A stretch of DNA of 64,000 nucleotides from a bacterium (GTDB lineage Bacteria; Gemmatimonadota; Glassbacteria; GWA2-58-10). The translations under genes were made by a program, and so were the position numbers. A model generated the notes under the pieces. That model made no database searches and was not told the DNA's origin. It worked only from the letters and a program-made list of their open reading frames with translations. Positions 24,151 to 33,239 of this stretch are shown here, piece after piece (within the stretch, counting starts at the first letter, position 1; each line of letters begins with the position of its first letter). Location of the stretch: positions 1-64,000 of the forward strand of contig JAJFUG010000045.1 of the NCBI GenBank assembly GCA_021372515.1, given 5' to 3'.

Positions 24151-26253
24151 TTGGTCCCCTCCCAGGCAGACAAGCGCATACGGCTGGCCCTGGCGGTCGC
24201 CTTTCTCGGCGCCGCTGTGGTGACAGTCAACCTGTTCCGCATCCAGGTGCTCAGTCATGAGCGCTACCTGGCCGAGGCCGAGCGCCAGCACAAGCAGAAG
24301 ATAGTGCTGCCGGCCCGTCGCGGCCACATCTTCGACCGCAACGGCGAGCCGCTCGCTGTCTCGGCCGAGGGCCTGAACATCTACGCCGTCCCCGAGCAGA
24401 TCGAGGACAAGCGCGCCACCGCCTCCGCCCTGGCCGAGCAGCTCGGTCTGGAGAGCCGCAGCATCCTGGGCCGCATCTCCAACGACCGCCCGTTCGTGAT
24501 GATCCAGCAGAAAGTCAATCCCCTGGAGGTCGAGCACCTGCGCAGTCTGAACCTGCCGGGGATCGGCTTCATCCCCTCCTCCAAGCGCTACTATCCGCAC
24601 CACACCCTGGCCGCCCAACTGATCGGCTACGTGGGGATCGACGAGGAGGGCCTGACCGGGCTGGAGTTCCAGTACGACAAGCTGATGCGCGGCACGCCGG
24701 GCTGGCTGGTGGTGCAGCGCGACGCCCGCGGCCGCCCCTACAATCTGCTGGACTACCCGGTGGTGCGCCAGCAGAACGGCGACCACCTGCGCCTGACCCT
24801 GGACGCCGAGTTCCAGGAGATCGTCGAGGCCGAGCTGACCCGCACGATCACCGAAAGCGGGGCGCGTAACGGCTGCGCGATCGCGGTGCGGCCCGCCACC
24901 GGCGAAATCCTGGCCCTGGCCAACTATCCCCCGCTGGACCTGAACGACGAAAGCTCTTTCGCCCGCGACGGCTTCAAGAACATCGCGGCCAATTCGCCGT
25001 TCGAGCCAGGCTCCACGATGAAGACACTCACCGGCTGCGCCCTTCTGGCCGGCGGCCACGTGAAGCTGAGCGACCACGTGTTCTGCGAGAATGGGGCCTG
25101 GGTGATCAGCGCCCGCCGCACGATGCGGGATACCCACCGGTTCGGCGACTTGAATTTCCTGCAGGTGATAACCCATTCGAGCAACGTCGGCATGGGCAAG
25201 CTGATCCAGCGCATCCCGGATGCCGAGCTCTACCGCACCCTGCGCGCCCTGGGTTTCGGCCAGTACACCGGCCAGTGTTTCGGCGGCGAGGACAAGGGTA
25301 TCCTTCCCGAACCCGCCAAATGGGACAAGACCACCAAGACAAGCCTGGCGATCGGCTACAATCTGATGGTCACGCCGCTGCAGATGGCGATGGCCTATGG
25401 CGCCCTGGCCAACGGCGGCATCCTGTACGAGCCGGCCCTGGTCAGCGAGGTGGTGGATGACTCCGGCCGCCGCGTTTCGGCTTTCACCCCGCGCATGGTG
25501 CGCCGCGCCCTGGATGAGCAGGCGGTGCTGCAGATGCGCCGGGCCATGGTCTCGGTGGTCGATTCCGGCACCGGAATCGCGGCCCAGGTCCCTGGGTTCA
25601 AGGTGGCGGGCAAGACCGGCACCAGCATGAAAGCCCATCCCGGCGGTGGGTACAACGGGGCCGGGTACATCAGCTCGTTTGGCGGCTATTTCCCGGCGGA
25701 TGACGCGCAGATAGCCATGTATATAATGATAAATGACCCCGACTACCAGCACCGCTGGGGCGGCTCCTGCGCCGCGCCGGTGTTCGGCGAGTCGATCCGC
25801 AAGACCCTGCTGTCGCGCTCGACCGTGCTCGACCGGGTGAAACTGGGCCTGCCCAGCGCCGAGATGCAGGTGGCCGCAGCAGCAGCAGCGCCGGCCTCCC
25901 AGCTCGCCGCGCTCCACGAGCCGGCCGCCTCACCCGCCCGGTCGCGGAAGCCGGTTGCCGACAGCCTCGGTGTGGGCCAGGGAACCCTGGTGGCGCCGGA
26001 TGTACGCGAAATGACAATCCGTCTGGCCGCGGCGCGCCTGGAACAACTGGGCCTTAAAGTCAACGTGACCGGCGCGGTGCGCGTGCTCGGGCAGAACCCT
26101 CCGCCCGGCGCCAGCCTGCGCCCCGGTGAGGTGGTCACCCTGACCGGAGTGCCGGTCGACATCCGAAACAATTCAGTCTCGCGCACTGGCGAGACCGAGC
26201 AGGCCAGGGCCGAAACCCCGGCCCGGAAACAATCCTACGGGGAGGTCCGGTGA
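24151..26253 (+). CDS. ftsI: septal penicillin-binding protein FtsI/PBP with C-terminal PASTA domain
   Basis: 700 residues. A TM anchor (LALAVAFLGAAVVTVNLF), PBP dimerisation domain (RRGHIFDRNGEPLAVSAEGLNIYAV) and transpeptidase domain with all three signatures: STMK (about 287), SSN (about 341) and KTGT (about 488). A PASTA domain lies at about 611-667 (VAPDVREMTIRLAAARLEQLGL). It cross-links septal peptidoglycan together with FtsW. PASTA-tailed division PBPs are common in some phyla. The start is the TTG at 24151; no in-frame ATG/GTG fits as well. The last codons overlap the next gene (GTGA at 26250). Confidence 0.95.
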   Translation: MVPSQADKRIRLALAVAFLGAAVVTVNLFRIQVLSHERYLAEAERQHKQKIVLPARRGHIFDRNGEPLAVSAEGLNIYAVPEQIEDKRATASALAEQLGLESRSILGRISNDRPFVMIQQKVNPLEVEHLRSLNLPGIGFIPSSKRYYPHHTLAAQLIGYVGIDEEGLTGLEFQYDKLMRGTPGWLVVQRDARGRPYNLLDYPVVRQQNGDHLRLTLDAEFQEIVEAELTRTITESGARNGCAIAVRPATGEILALANYPPLDLNDESSFARDGFKNIAANSPFEPGSTMKTLTGCALLAGGHVKLSDHVFCENGAWVISARRTMRDTHRFGDLNFLQVITHSSNVGMGKLIQRIPDAELYRTLRALGFGQYTGQCFGGEDKGILPEPAKWDKTTKTSLAIGYNLMVTPLQMAMAYGALANGGILYEPALVSEVVDDSGRRVSAFTPRMVRRALDEQAVLQMRRAMVSVVDSGTGIAAQVPGFKVAGKTGTSMKAHPGGGYNGAGYISSFGGYFPADDAQIAMYIMINDPDYQHRWGGSCAAPVFGESIRKTLLSRSTVLDRVKLGLPSAEMQVAAAAAAPASQLAALHEPAASPARSRKPVADSLGVGQGTLVAPDVREMTIRLAAARLEQLGLKVNVTGAVRVLGQNPPPGASLRPGEVVTLTGVPVDIRNNSVSRTGETEQARAETPARKQSYGEVR

Positions 26254-26933
26254 GAAGAGACTCCATCACCATCGTGCTGGTCCCGGAAACACGCGAACCC
26301 ATGACCATGGAGTTTTCGCTGCGTGAGCTGGCGCTCTTTTTCGTCCTTCTGCTGACCATTTTCTCCAGCGCCGGCTACTCCCTGTTCCGCTTCCGGGACA
26401 TCCGTCGCGAGTACTCCTCGCTCAGCAGCGAGTTCCACAGCCTGAAGATCGACCTCAAGCAAAAAGAAAACCAGCTCGAGAGCCTGAAAAGCGAACTCGA
26501 CTCCCGCAAGGGTCTGATCCTTCTGGTGGACGGCAAGCAGGACACCACCGAGCTGAGTAGCGTGGTCAGCTCGAACCAGCTCAAGGTGGAGGACGTGCAA
26601 GTCCGCTCGCAGGACACCCACAGCCTGTCCCTGGGGTTCCGGCTGACCAACACCACGCCGGACGAGCGGCCCCTCAACGGCTACCTGATGGTAATCGCCC
26701 AGCACAAGAGCGGGGATGTCGACATGTACGGCACGTTCCCCGAGCTGAACCTGGAGCGCTCCCGCCCGGTGGTCTACAGCCTGGGCGACAGCTATTCGAT
26801 CCGACGCTTCAAGCAAATTGACGCCCTGGTGCCGCTCAAGGACAGCCTGGAAAACTACACCGCGCTCAAGATACTGGCGTTCAACGACAACGGGGATGTG
26901 CTGCTCAACGACAGCCGGGTCCTCCACTGGTAG
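26250..26933 (+). CDS. unknown membrane-anchored coiled-coil protein in the murE slot
   Basis: 227 residues, no family recognised. A short cytoplasmic tail (RRDSITIVLVPETREPMTMEF) precedes one TM (LALFFVLLLTIFSSAGYSLF), then a coiled coil with Glu/Lys/Leu heptads (REYSSLSSEFHSLKIDLK to about residue 85), then a beta-rich domain of about 130 residues (VEDVQVRSQDTHSLSLGFRL, LNGYLMVIAQHKSGDVDMYG). The N-terminus resembles the leading part of membrane-bound M23 proteins, but no peptidase follows. Start GTG overlaps the ftsI stop, and murF follows within about 6 bp, so it is co-translated with division genes. A divisome or wall role is plausible but unproven. Confidence 0.7.
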   Translation: MRRDSITIVLVPETREPMTMEFSLRELALFFVLLLTIFSSAGYSLFRFRDIRREYSSLSSEFHSLKIDLKQKENQLESLKSELDSRKGLILLVDGKQDTTELSSVVSSNQLKVEDVQVRSQDTHSLSLGFRLTNTTPDERPLNGYLMVIAQHKSGDVDMYGTFPELNLERSRPVVYSLGDSYSIRRFKQIDALVPLKDSLENYTALKILAFNDNGDVLLNDSRVLHW

Positions 26934-26939
26934 GTGACG

Positions 26940-28319
26940 ATGCTCCTGACGACCGCTGACATACGCTCAGCCCTCCCCTGGGCGGTCCTTTGCGGACCGG
27001 AGGGACAGCGCGGGTACGCGCGGGTGGCCACCGACAGCCGCGCCGATTGCAGCGGCACACTGTTCGTGGCCCTGGCCGGAGAGCGTTTCGACGGCAACCG
27101 GTTCGTGGCCGCGGCGGCCGCGGCCGGAGCAGCCGGGGCGATTGTCGGGCCGGGAGCGGAGGAGCTTCCCGACGGTCTCCAGTGTTTCCGGGTCAAGGAC
27201 AGCCTGGAGGCCCTTCAGCGTCTGGCCGCCTGGCACCGCCGCCGGATGAGCGGCTGCCGCGTCGTCGGCGTGACCGGCTCCAACGGCAAGAGCACGACCA
27301 AGCAGATGATCGCCGCGGTCCTGGGGCGCGCTTTCCGCACCCAGGCCACGCCGGGCAACCTGAACAACCATATCGGGGTGCCGCTCACGCTCCTGAGCCT
27401 GGAGCCCGAGACCCAGGTCCTGGTGGCCGAGATGGGAGCGAACCACCCGGGCGAGATTCGCCATCTGGCCGGCCTGGCCGCTCCGGATGCCGCGGTGGTG
27501 ACCAATATCGCCCCGGCGCACCTGGAGGGCTTCGGCAGTGTCGAGGGCGTGCGGGATGCCAAGCTGGAGCTGTTCGAGCAGACCGTCCCGGCCGGCTGGC
27601 GCCTCTACAACAGCGATGACCCGCGCCTGGCCGGGGCCGTGCCGCAGCGTTTCCCGGACGCCCTGGGGTTCGGGCTGGGCGAGGCCGCCGAAACGCGCGC
27701 CACCGAAATCTCGCTGGATGATCAGGCCCGGGCGGGTTTCAGCCTGGACGGGGCCTGCCGGGTCAGGCTGGGAATCCCCGGCCGCCACAATGTGCTCAAC
27801 GCCCTGGCCGCCGCCGCGGTGGGCAAGGCTTTCGGGATGGACTACGAGGGGATTCGCGCGGGCCTGGAGGCCGCCGAGGCCCTGGGCATGCGCATGCAGA
27901 TGCTCCATGTCGGCGCGCTCAAGGTGCTCAACGACTGCTACAACGCCAATCCCTCCAGCGTGACCGAGGCCCTGAACACCCTGGAGCAGATCGAGCACAC
28001 CGGCCGCCGTCTGGCCGTGCTGGGCGAAATGCTGGAGCTGGGCCACCTCTCGGGCGACCTGCACGCGCGCGTGGCGAGGGATGCAGCCGCACGGGAGCTG
28101 GACCTGGCCCTTTTCGTCGGGAAGTACGCGCAAGAAATGAAAGAATCTTTTATTCAGGCCGGCGGACAGCGTGACCGGGTCCTGGCCGCAACCGACAGCG
28201 ACACCGCCTGGACGGCGCTCAGGGAATTTCTCCGGCCTGGGGATCTGGTCCTGCTCAAAGCCAGCCGGGGAATGCGTCTGGAAACGGTGCTCCGCGCCAT
28301 AGAACAGGAGTTCGTATGA
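26940..28319 (+). CDS. murF: UDP-MurNAc-tripeptide:D-Ala-D-Ala ligase
   Basis: About 459 residues. Mur-ligase ATP loop VTGSNGKSTTKQMI, then PGNLNNHIGVPLTLL, VLVAEMGANHPGEI and ATP/ligation-domain segments NDCYNANPSSVTEALN and LLKASRGMRLE, which together fit MurF rather than MurE. It adds D-Ala-D-Ala to the UDP-MurNAc-tripeptide. The ATG at 26940 or the GTG at 26934 could start it. It overlaps murD by 4 bp (ATGA). It is the only central Mur ligase in this stretch; no murE precedes it. Confidence 0.94.
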   Translation: MLLTTADIRSALPWAVLCGPEGQRGYARVATDSRADCSGTLFVALAGERFDGNRFVAAAAAAGAAGAIVGPGAEELPDGLQCFRVKDSLEALQRLAAWHRRRMSGCRVVGVTGSNGKSTTKQMIAAVLGRAFRTQATPGNLNNHIGVPLTLLSLEPETQVLVAEMGANHPGEIRHLAGLAAPDAAVVTNIAPAHLEGFGSVEGVRDAKLELFEQTVPAGWRLYNSDDPRLAGAVPQRFPDALGFGLGEAAETRATEISLDDQARAGFSLDGACRVRLGIPGRHNVLNALAAAAVGKAFGMDYEGIRAGLEAAEALGMRMQMLHVGALKVLNDCYNANPSSVTEALNTLEQIEHTGRRLAVLGEMLELGHLSGDLHARVARDAAARELDLALFVGKYAQEMKESFIQAGGQRDRVLAATDSDTAWTALREFLRPGDLVLLKASRGMRLETVLRAIEQEFV

Positions 28320-29725
28320 ACAACTGGAAGCTGCCCGAACCCAACGAGCACGAACCCTTGATTCCACCTCCGGCGAGCGTATCGGTGCTGGGGGCCGCCC
28401 GCAGTGGACAGGCCGCCGCCCGCCTGCTGGCCGAAAAGGGCTACGAGGTCTACCTGTCCGACAGCGCCCGCACCCCGAAGCTCGAAACCGAGTGCGCCGC
28501 CCTGTCCGGCCTGGGCGTGGAGGTCGAACTGGGCCGTCACGACCTCAAACGTCTGGCCGCCTCGAAATTCATCGTGGTCAGCCCCGGGATCGACGAGACC
28601 AAGGGCCTGCTTACCGAGCCCATCCTCTACGGCATCCCGCTGTTCGGCGAGGTGGAAATCGGCTACTGGTTCTGCCCCCTGCCCGTGGCCGCGGTGACCG
28701 GCACCAACGGCAAGAGCACCACCACGGCCCTGGTCGGGCACCTGCTGAACACCGCCGGAGTGCACTGCAAGGTGGCCGGCAATATCGGCTACGCTTTCTG
28801 CCGCGCGATCAGCGAGCTGAAAGACGAGAAAGTGATCGTGGCCGAGATCAGCAGCTACCAGCTCCACACCATCCGCACGTTCCGCCCGCGGGTGGGTGCG
28901 TTGCTCAACCTTTCCCCGGACCACCTCGACCGCTACGCCGAGGTGCGCGACTACTATTCGGCCAAGCTGCGCCTGTTCGACATCATGGGCCCGGGCGACA
29001 CGGCGATTTTCAACGCCGACCAGCCGGAGACCGCGGAGTGGGCCTCGCTGGTGGGCGGGATGCAGCCGGCCTGGTTCGGGTTCAAGGAGCGCGTGGGAAG
29101 CCTGGCGTTCAGCTTCGAGGGCAGCCTTTTCGTGCGGGGACGGGACCATCGGGCGGTGGAGGTGATCTCGCTGAACAAATTCCCGCTGCCGGGCCGCCAC
29201 AACCAGGAAAACCTGCTGGCCGCCGCGGCCACGGTGACCGCCCTGGGCCTGGACCCGGCCAGTATCCGCAAGGGCGTGCCCTCTTTCGTCGGCCTGCCTC
29301 ACCGTCTGGAAATAGTGGTCAAGTCCGAGGGCGTCACCTGGGTCAACGATTCCAAGGCCACCACGGTGGATTCGGTCCAGCGGGCCCTGGAAAGCTACGC
29401 CGGCTCGGTCATCCTCATAATGGGCGGCCGCCACAAGGGCGCGCCATACAAGTCTCTGGCCGCCGAGGTGCGCGCCAAGGTCAAGCGCCTGATCCTGATC
29501 GGCGAGGCCGCCGACCTGATCCACCAGGACCTGGGCGGCCTGGCGCCGGTCTCGCGGGCCGACAGCCTGGAGGCCGCGGTCAAGGCGGCCTGGACTTTCT
29601 CCGGCCCCGGGGACACGGTGATGCTGTCGCCGGGCTGCGCCAGTTTCGACATGTTCACCGATTTCGAGCAGCGTGGCGACCGTTTCCGCGAGGCAATCAG
29701 GAGGATCGTGGCGGATGCTTCGTAA
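28316..29725 (+). CDS. murD: UDP-MurNAc-L-Ala:D-Glu ligase
   Basis: 469 residues. N-terminal UMAG-binding Rossmann loop (VSVLGAARSGQAAARLLAEKGYEV), ATP loop VTGTNGKSTTTALVGHLL, VAEISSYQLHT and LLNLSPDHLDRY, C-terminal NDSKATTVDSVQRAL and LSPGCASFDMFTDFEQRGDRF are standard MurD signatures. It overlaps ftsW at its 3' end; mraY, normally found just before murD, is absent. Confidence 0.96.
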   Translation: MNNWKLPEPNEHEPLIPPPASVSVLGAARSGQAAARLLAEKGYEVYLSDSARTPKLETECAALSGLGVEVELGRHDLKRLAASKFIVVSPGIDETKGLLTEPILYGIPLFGEVEIGYWFCPLPVAAVTGTNGKSTTTALVGHLLNTAGVHCKVAGNIGYAFCRAISELKDEKVIVAEISSYQLHTIRTFRPRVGALLNLSPDHLDRYAEVRDYYSAKLRLFDIMGPGDTAIFNADQPETAEWASLVGGMQPAWFGFKERVGSLAFSFEGSLFVRGRDHRAVEVISLNKFPLPGRHNQENLLAAAATVTALGLDPASIRKGVPSFVGLPHRLEIVVKSEGVTWVNDSKATTVDSVQRALESYAGSVILIMGGRHKGAPYKSLAAEVRAKVKRLILIGEAADLIHQDLGGLAPVSRADSLEAAVKAAWTFSGPGDTVMLSPGCASFDMFTDFEQRGDRFREAIRRIVADAS

Positions 29726-30851
29726 GGGCGAACCGACCGACAGCCGCCGTCTCGGCGGACAGGCCGTGGTCATCTCCATCATGCTGGCCCTGACCGGAAT
29801 GGTCATGGTCCTGAGCGCCACCAGTATCAGCGCCCAGGCCGAGCACCTTTCCAGCTACGCCTATTTCCAGAAACAGGCCCTGCGCACACTGGTCGGCCTG
29901 GTGATCATGCTGGTCGCCTCGCGCCTGGACTATCACCTGATGCGCCGGATCAGCCTGGTGGCCCTGCTGGTGTCGCTTTTCCTGATGCTGATCTGCCTGA
30001 TCCCGGGCACCTACTCGATCGCCCCGATCATCGGCGGGGCGCGGCGCTGGGTCCATCTGGGCTCGCTGACTTTCCAGCCCTCGGAGCTGGTGAAATTCTT
30101 CCTGATCTGCTGGGCGGCCGGGTTCCTTGTGGCCCGCAACAACCGGATCGGACGGTTCTCGGGCGGGTTTGTCCCCTATCTTCTGATAGTGGGCTTTTTC
30201 TGCCTGCTCATAGTCAAGCAGCCGGACCTGAGCATGGCCCTGGTGGTGTTCAGCCTGTCGATCATCCTGGGCTATGTCGGCGGCATACGCCTGACCCACC
30301 TCCTGCTGCTCGGGGTCTGCCTGACCCCGTTCGTCACCTACAAGTTCGTCATGAAAGTGGGCTACCGCAGCGAGCGTATCAGCAGCTTCATCATGGGCGA
30401 GGACGACAAGAGCGGCGGCGGCTACCAGGCCTACCAGAGCAAGCTGGCCCTGGGCTCGGGCGGGCTGGCCGGAGTGGGCCTGGGCCAGAGCCGGCAGAAA
30501 TATTTCTTCCTGCCCGCCGCGCACACGGATTTCATCTTTTCTATCATCGGCGAGGAACTGGGGTTCGTGGGAGGCGCGCTGGTGATCGCGGCGTTCTGCT
30601 GGCTGGCTTTCGTGGGCATACGGATCGCCCGGGGCGCGCCCGACCTCTATGGGTTCCTGCTGGCCGGCGGGCTGACCCTGTCGCTCCTGTTTTCGGCCCT
30701 GATAAACCTGGCCGTGGCCACCGGCCTGGCCCCGACCACCGGTCTGACCCTGCCGTTCCTGAGTTTCGGCGGCACGAGCCTTTTCACCAGCTTCTGGGCC
30801 ATCGGGATACTGAACAACATCAGCCGCAGCACCGAGGGAGAACCGGCATGA
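29715..30851 (+). CDS. ftsW: septal peptidoglycan glycosyltransferase FtsW
   Basis: 378 residues, SEDS family, about ten TM helices. Diagnostic parts: GGARRWVHLGSLTFQPSE (catalytic-loop region), KQPDLSMALVVF, GLGQSRQKYFFLPAAHTDFIFSIIGEELGF and the C-terminal TGLTLPFLSFGGTSL. It polymerises lipid II at the septum with FtsI. The ATG at 29715 lies inside murD (11-bp overlap); a longer in-frame start would run deeper into murD. Confidence 0.96.
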   Translation: MLRKGEPTDSRRLGGQAVVISIMLALTGMVMVLSATSISAQAEHLSSYAYFQKQALRTLVGLVIMLVASRLDYHLMRRISLVALLVSLFLMLICLIPGTYSIAPIIGGARRWVHLGSLTFQPSELVKFFLICWAAGFLVARNNRIGRFSGGFVPYLLIVGFFCLLIVKQPDLSMALVVFSLSIILGYVGGIRLTHLLLLGVCLTPFVTYKFVMKVGYRSERISSFIMGEDDKSGGGYQAYQSKLALGSGGLAGVGLGQSRQKYFFLPAAHTDFIFSIIGEELGFVGGALVIAAFCWLAFVGIRIARGAPDLYGFLLAGGLTLSLLFSALINLAVATGLAPTTGLTLPFLSFGGTSLFTSFWAIGILNNISRSTEGEPA

Positions 30852-32242
30852 CCCAGCTCGACATGTTCAGGCGGGTGAAAAACATTCACATGGTGGGTAT
30901 CGGCGGCACAGGCATGTGCGGCATCGCCGAGATACTGCTGGAGGCCGGGTTCACGGTCTCGGGCAGCGACATGGCCCGCAGCGCCACCACCGACCGCCTG
31001 ATCCAGCTCGGGGCGAGGGTCTGGATCGGCCACCGCGCCGAGCAGGTGGAGGGGGCCGATGTAGTGGTCATCTCCTCGGCCGTGGACCGCGACAATGTGG
31101 AGCAGGTCGCCGCCCGCGAGCGGCATATCCCGGTGATCCGCCGGGCCGAGATGCTGGCCGAGCTGATGCGCATGAAATACGGCATCGCGGTGGCCGGCAC
31201 CCACGGCAAGACCACCACCACCTCGATGATCGGCCAGATGCTGGAGCATGCCGGCCTCGACCCCACGGTGATCGTGGGCGGGCGCCTGCGCTCGCTGGGC
31301 CGCAACGCCCGCAGCGGTGCGGGAGACATACTGGTGGCCGAGGCGGATGAGTTCGACCGCAGCTTCCTGCGCCTCACCCCCTCGGTGGCCATAATCACCA
31401 ATATCGACCGCGAGCATATGGACTGCTACAACAGTCTGGACGAGCTGAAGGACGCTTTCGTGGAGTTCGCCAACAAGGTCCCGTTCTACGGCGCGCTGGT
31501 CACCTGCCTGGATGACCCGCTGGCCGTATCGATCATCCCGCGCCTGGAGCGCCGCCTGGTCACCTACGGCGGCTCGGCCCAGGCCGACCTCCAGCACCGC
31601 GACATCGTGCACCAGGAGGGCGGCACCCACTGCCGGGTCTACAGCCACGGCGCAGAGCTGGGCGAGCTGCACCTCCAGGTGCCGGGCGAGCACAACGTGA
31701 AGAACGCCCTGGCCGCCCTGGGCGTGGGCCTGGAACTGGGCCTCGATTTCGGCAGGATGTCGGAGGGGTTGGCCGCTTTCAGCGGCGTGCACCGCCGCTC
31801 CGAGGTGAAAGGCGAGGCCGCCGGCCGGATGGTGGTGGATGACTATGCCCATCACCCCACCGAGGTGCGGGCCACCCTGGAGGGGCTGAAAAAGGCCTGG
31901 AACCGCCGGATCGTGGCTGTGTTCCAGCCGCACCTGTACAGCCGCACCCGCGACCAGGTCGAGGAGTTCGGCCGCTCGTTCATGCATTCGGACATTCTGG
32001 TAGTCACTGCGATCTACGGGGCGCGGGAGAAACCCATCCCCGGAGTGAGCGCCGAGAGCGTGGCCGAGGCGGCCCGCAACTACGGGCACAGGCAGGTGCT
32101 GTACGCGCCGGAGCGCGAGGCCCTGGCCGAGGCCGTGGTGCGGCTTTCCCAGCCAGGAGATATGATCGTGACCCTGGGCGCGGGCGATATCTACAAGGTG
32201 GGCGAGCAGGTGCTGACCCTCCTGGGAGAGAGCAAGGCTTGA
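30848..32242 (+). CDS. murC: UDP-MurNAc:L-Ala ligase
   Basis: 464 residues. MurC landmarks: HMVGIGGTGMCGIAEILLE, AGTHGKTTTTSMIGQMLE, EADEFDRSFLRL, TNIDREHMDCY and DDYAHHPTEV. It starts cytoplasmic peptidoglycan precursor synthesis. It overlaps ftsW and murB by 4 bp each; murG is missing from its usual place between ftsW and murC. Confidence 0.96.
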   Translation: MTQLDMFRRVKNIHMVGIGGTGMCGIAEILLEAGFTVSGSDMARSATTDRLIQLGARVWIGHRAEQVEGADVVVISSAVDRDNVEQVAARERHIPVIRRAEMLAELMRMKYGIAVAGTHGKTTTTSMIGQMLEHAGLDPTVIVGGRLRSLGRNARSGAGDILVAEADEFDRSFLRLTPSVAIITNIDREHMDCYNSLDELKDAFVEFANKVPFYGALVTCLDDPLAVSIIPRLERRLVTYGGSAQADLQHRDIVHQEGGTHCRVYSHGAELGELHLQVPGEHNVKNALAALGVGLELGLDFGRMSEGLAAFSGVHRRSEVKGEAAGRMVVDDYAHHPTEVRATLEGLKKAWNRRIVAVFQPHLYSRTRDQVEEFGRSFMHSDILVVTAIYGAREKPIPGVSAESVAEAARNYGHRQVLYAPEREALAEAVVRLSQPGDMIVTLGAGDIYKVGEQVLTLLGESKA

Positions 32243-33201
32243 GCGAAAGCCGGGACATAAGCCTGGCCGGTCTGACCGGGGTCAAGGGCCTCTCCCTGCG
32301 CGAGGGCTATCCCCTGAAACGCCTGACCACTATCGGCGCTGGGGGCGCGGCGCGCTGGTTCGCCCAGGTGGAAAGCCTGTCCGCCCTGCGCAACCTTCTG
32401 CTCGCCCTGGGGGCCGCCCCCTGGTTCATCCTGGGCGGAGGCTCGAACCTTCTGGTGAGCGACCGGGATTTCCCCGGGGTGATAGTCCGCCTGGGCGGCG
32501 GTTTCCGGAGGCTGGCCCTGAGCGGTGAGCGCCTGGTCTGCGGGGCCGCGGCGCCGCTGGCGCGTCTGGTCCGTCTGGCCGTGCAGGGCGGGTTCCCCGG
32601 GTTCGAGGAACTGAGCGGAGTGCCCGGCTCGGTGGGCGGCGCGGCCGCGATGAACGCCGGCACGCATGTGAAAGAGCTGGGCGACCTGGTGGAAAGCCTC
32701 TACCTGATGAACGGCCGGGGCGAGCTGAAAAAATACCCGGCCGCCGCGCTAAGCCGCGGCTACCGCCGCAGCCTGGCCCCGGAGGCCGGCGTGATCACGC
32801 GGCTCGATTTCCGGCGCGGCCCCGGCGGCGACCCGGCCTCCCAAGCCATACGGGCGACAGAGCTGTCGAGCCAGAGAAAACAGAAACACCCGTGGAACAG
32901 CCGTACTTTCGGCTCCACGTTCAAGAACCCGGAGGGGATGATCGCCGCGAAGCTGATCGACGCGGCCGGGCTCAAGGGGACTCAGATCGGCGGAGCGCGG
33001 GTCAGCCCCAAGCACGCCAATTTCATCGAGAACGACCGCGGCGCCGCCGCTCTGGACATCCTGGCCCTGATCAAGCTGGTGCGCGACACCGTGCGCAGTC
33101 AGTCCGGGATCACCCTGGAGCCGGAGGTCCGCCTGCTGGGATTCACAGCGGAAGAACTGGGAGACCTCACCCCTTATGCGGTCTCCATCGTAAAGAATTG
33201 A
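32239..33201 (+). CDS. murB: UDP-N-acetylenolpyruvoylglucosamine reductase
   Basis: 320 residues. FAD/NADPH-dependent reductase that makes UDP-MurNAc. FAD-binding TIGAGGAARW and GGGSNLLVSDRDFPGVIVRL, GVPGSVGGAAAMNAGTH, YRRS and catalytic NSRTFGSTFKNPEG (Ser) are present, with LEPEVRLLG at the end. Features look like the type II (Firmicutes-style) class. The start is a TTG overlapping the murC stop. Confidence 0.94.
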   Translation: MSESRDISLAGLTGVKGLSLREGYPLKRLTTIGAGGAARWFAQVESLSALRNLLLALGAAPWFILGGGSNLLVSDRDFPGVIVRLGGGFRRLALSGERLVCGAAAPLARLVRLAVQGGFPGFEELSGVPGSVGGAAAMNAGTHVKELGDLVESLYLMNGRGELKKYPAAALSRGYRRSLAPEAGVITRLDFRRGPGGDPASQAIRATELSSQRKQKHPWNSRTFGSTFKNPEGMIAAKLIDAAGLKGTQIGGARVSPKHANFIENDRGAAALDILALIKLVRDTVRSQSGITLEPEVRLLGFTAEELGDLTPYAVSIVKN

Positions 33202-33239
33202 TTCTGGGACACTAAACATTCAATGCTGCGAGGGGTGCG

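Noticed and set aside
24136-25917. Long antisense open frame opposite ftsI, and another opposite murF
   Set aside because: Same antisense effect; both lie fully inside well-supported genes and show no recognisable motif or ribosome-binding site.
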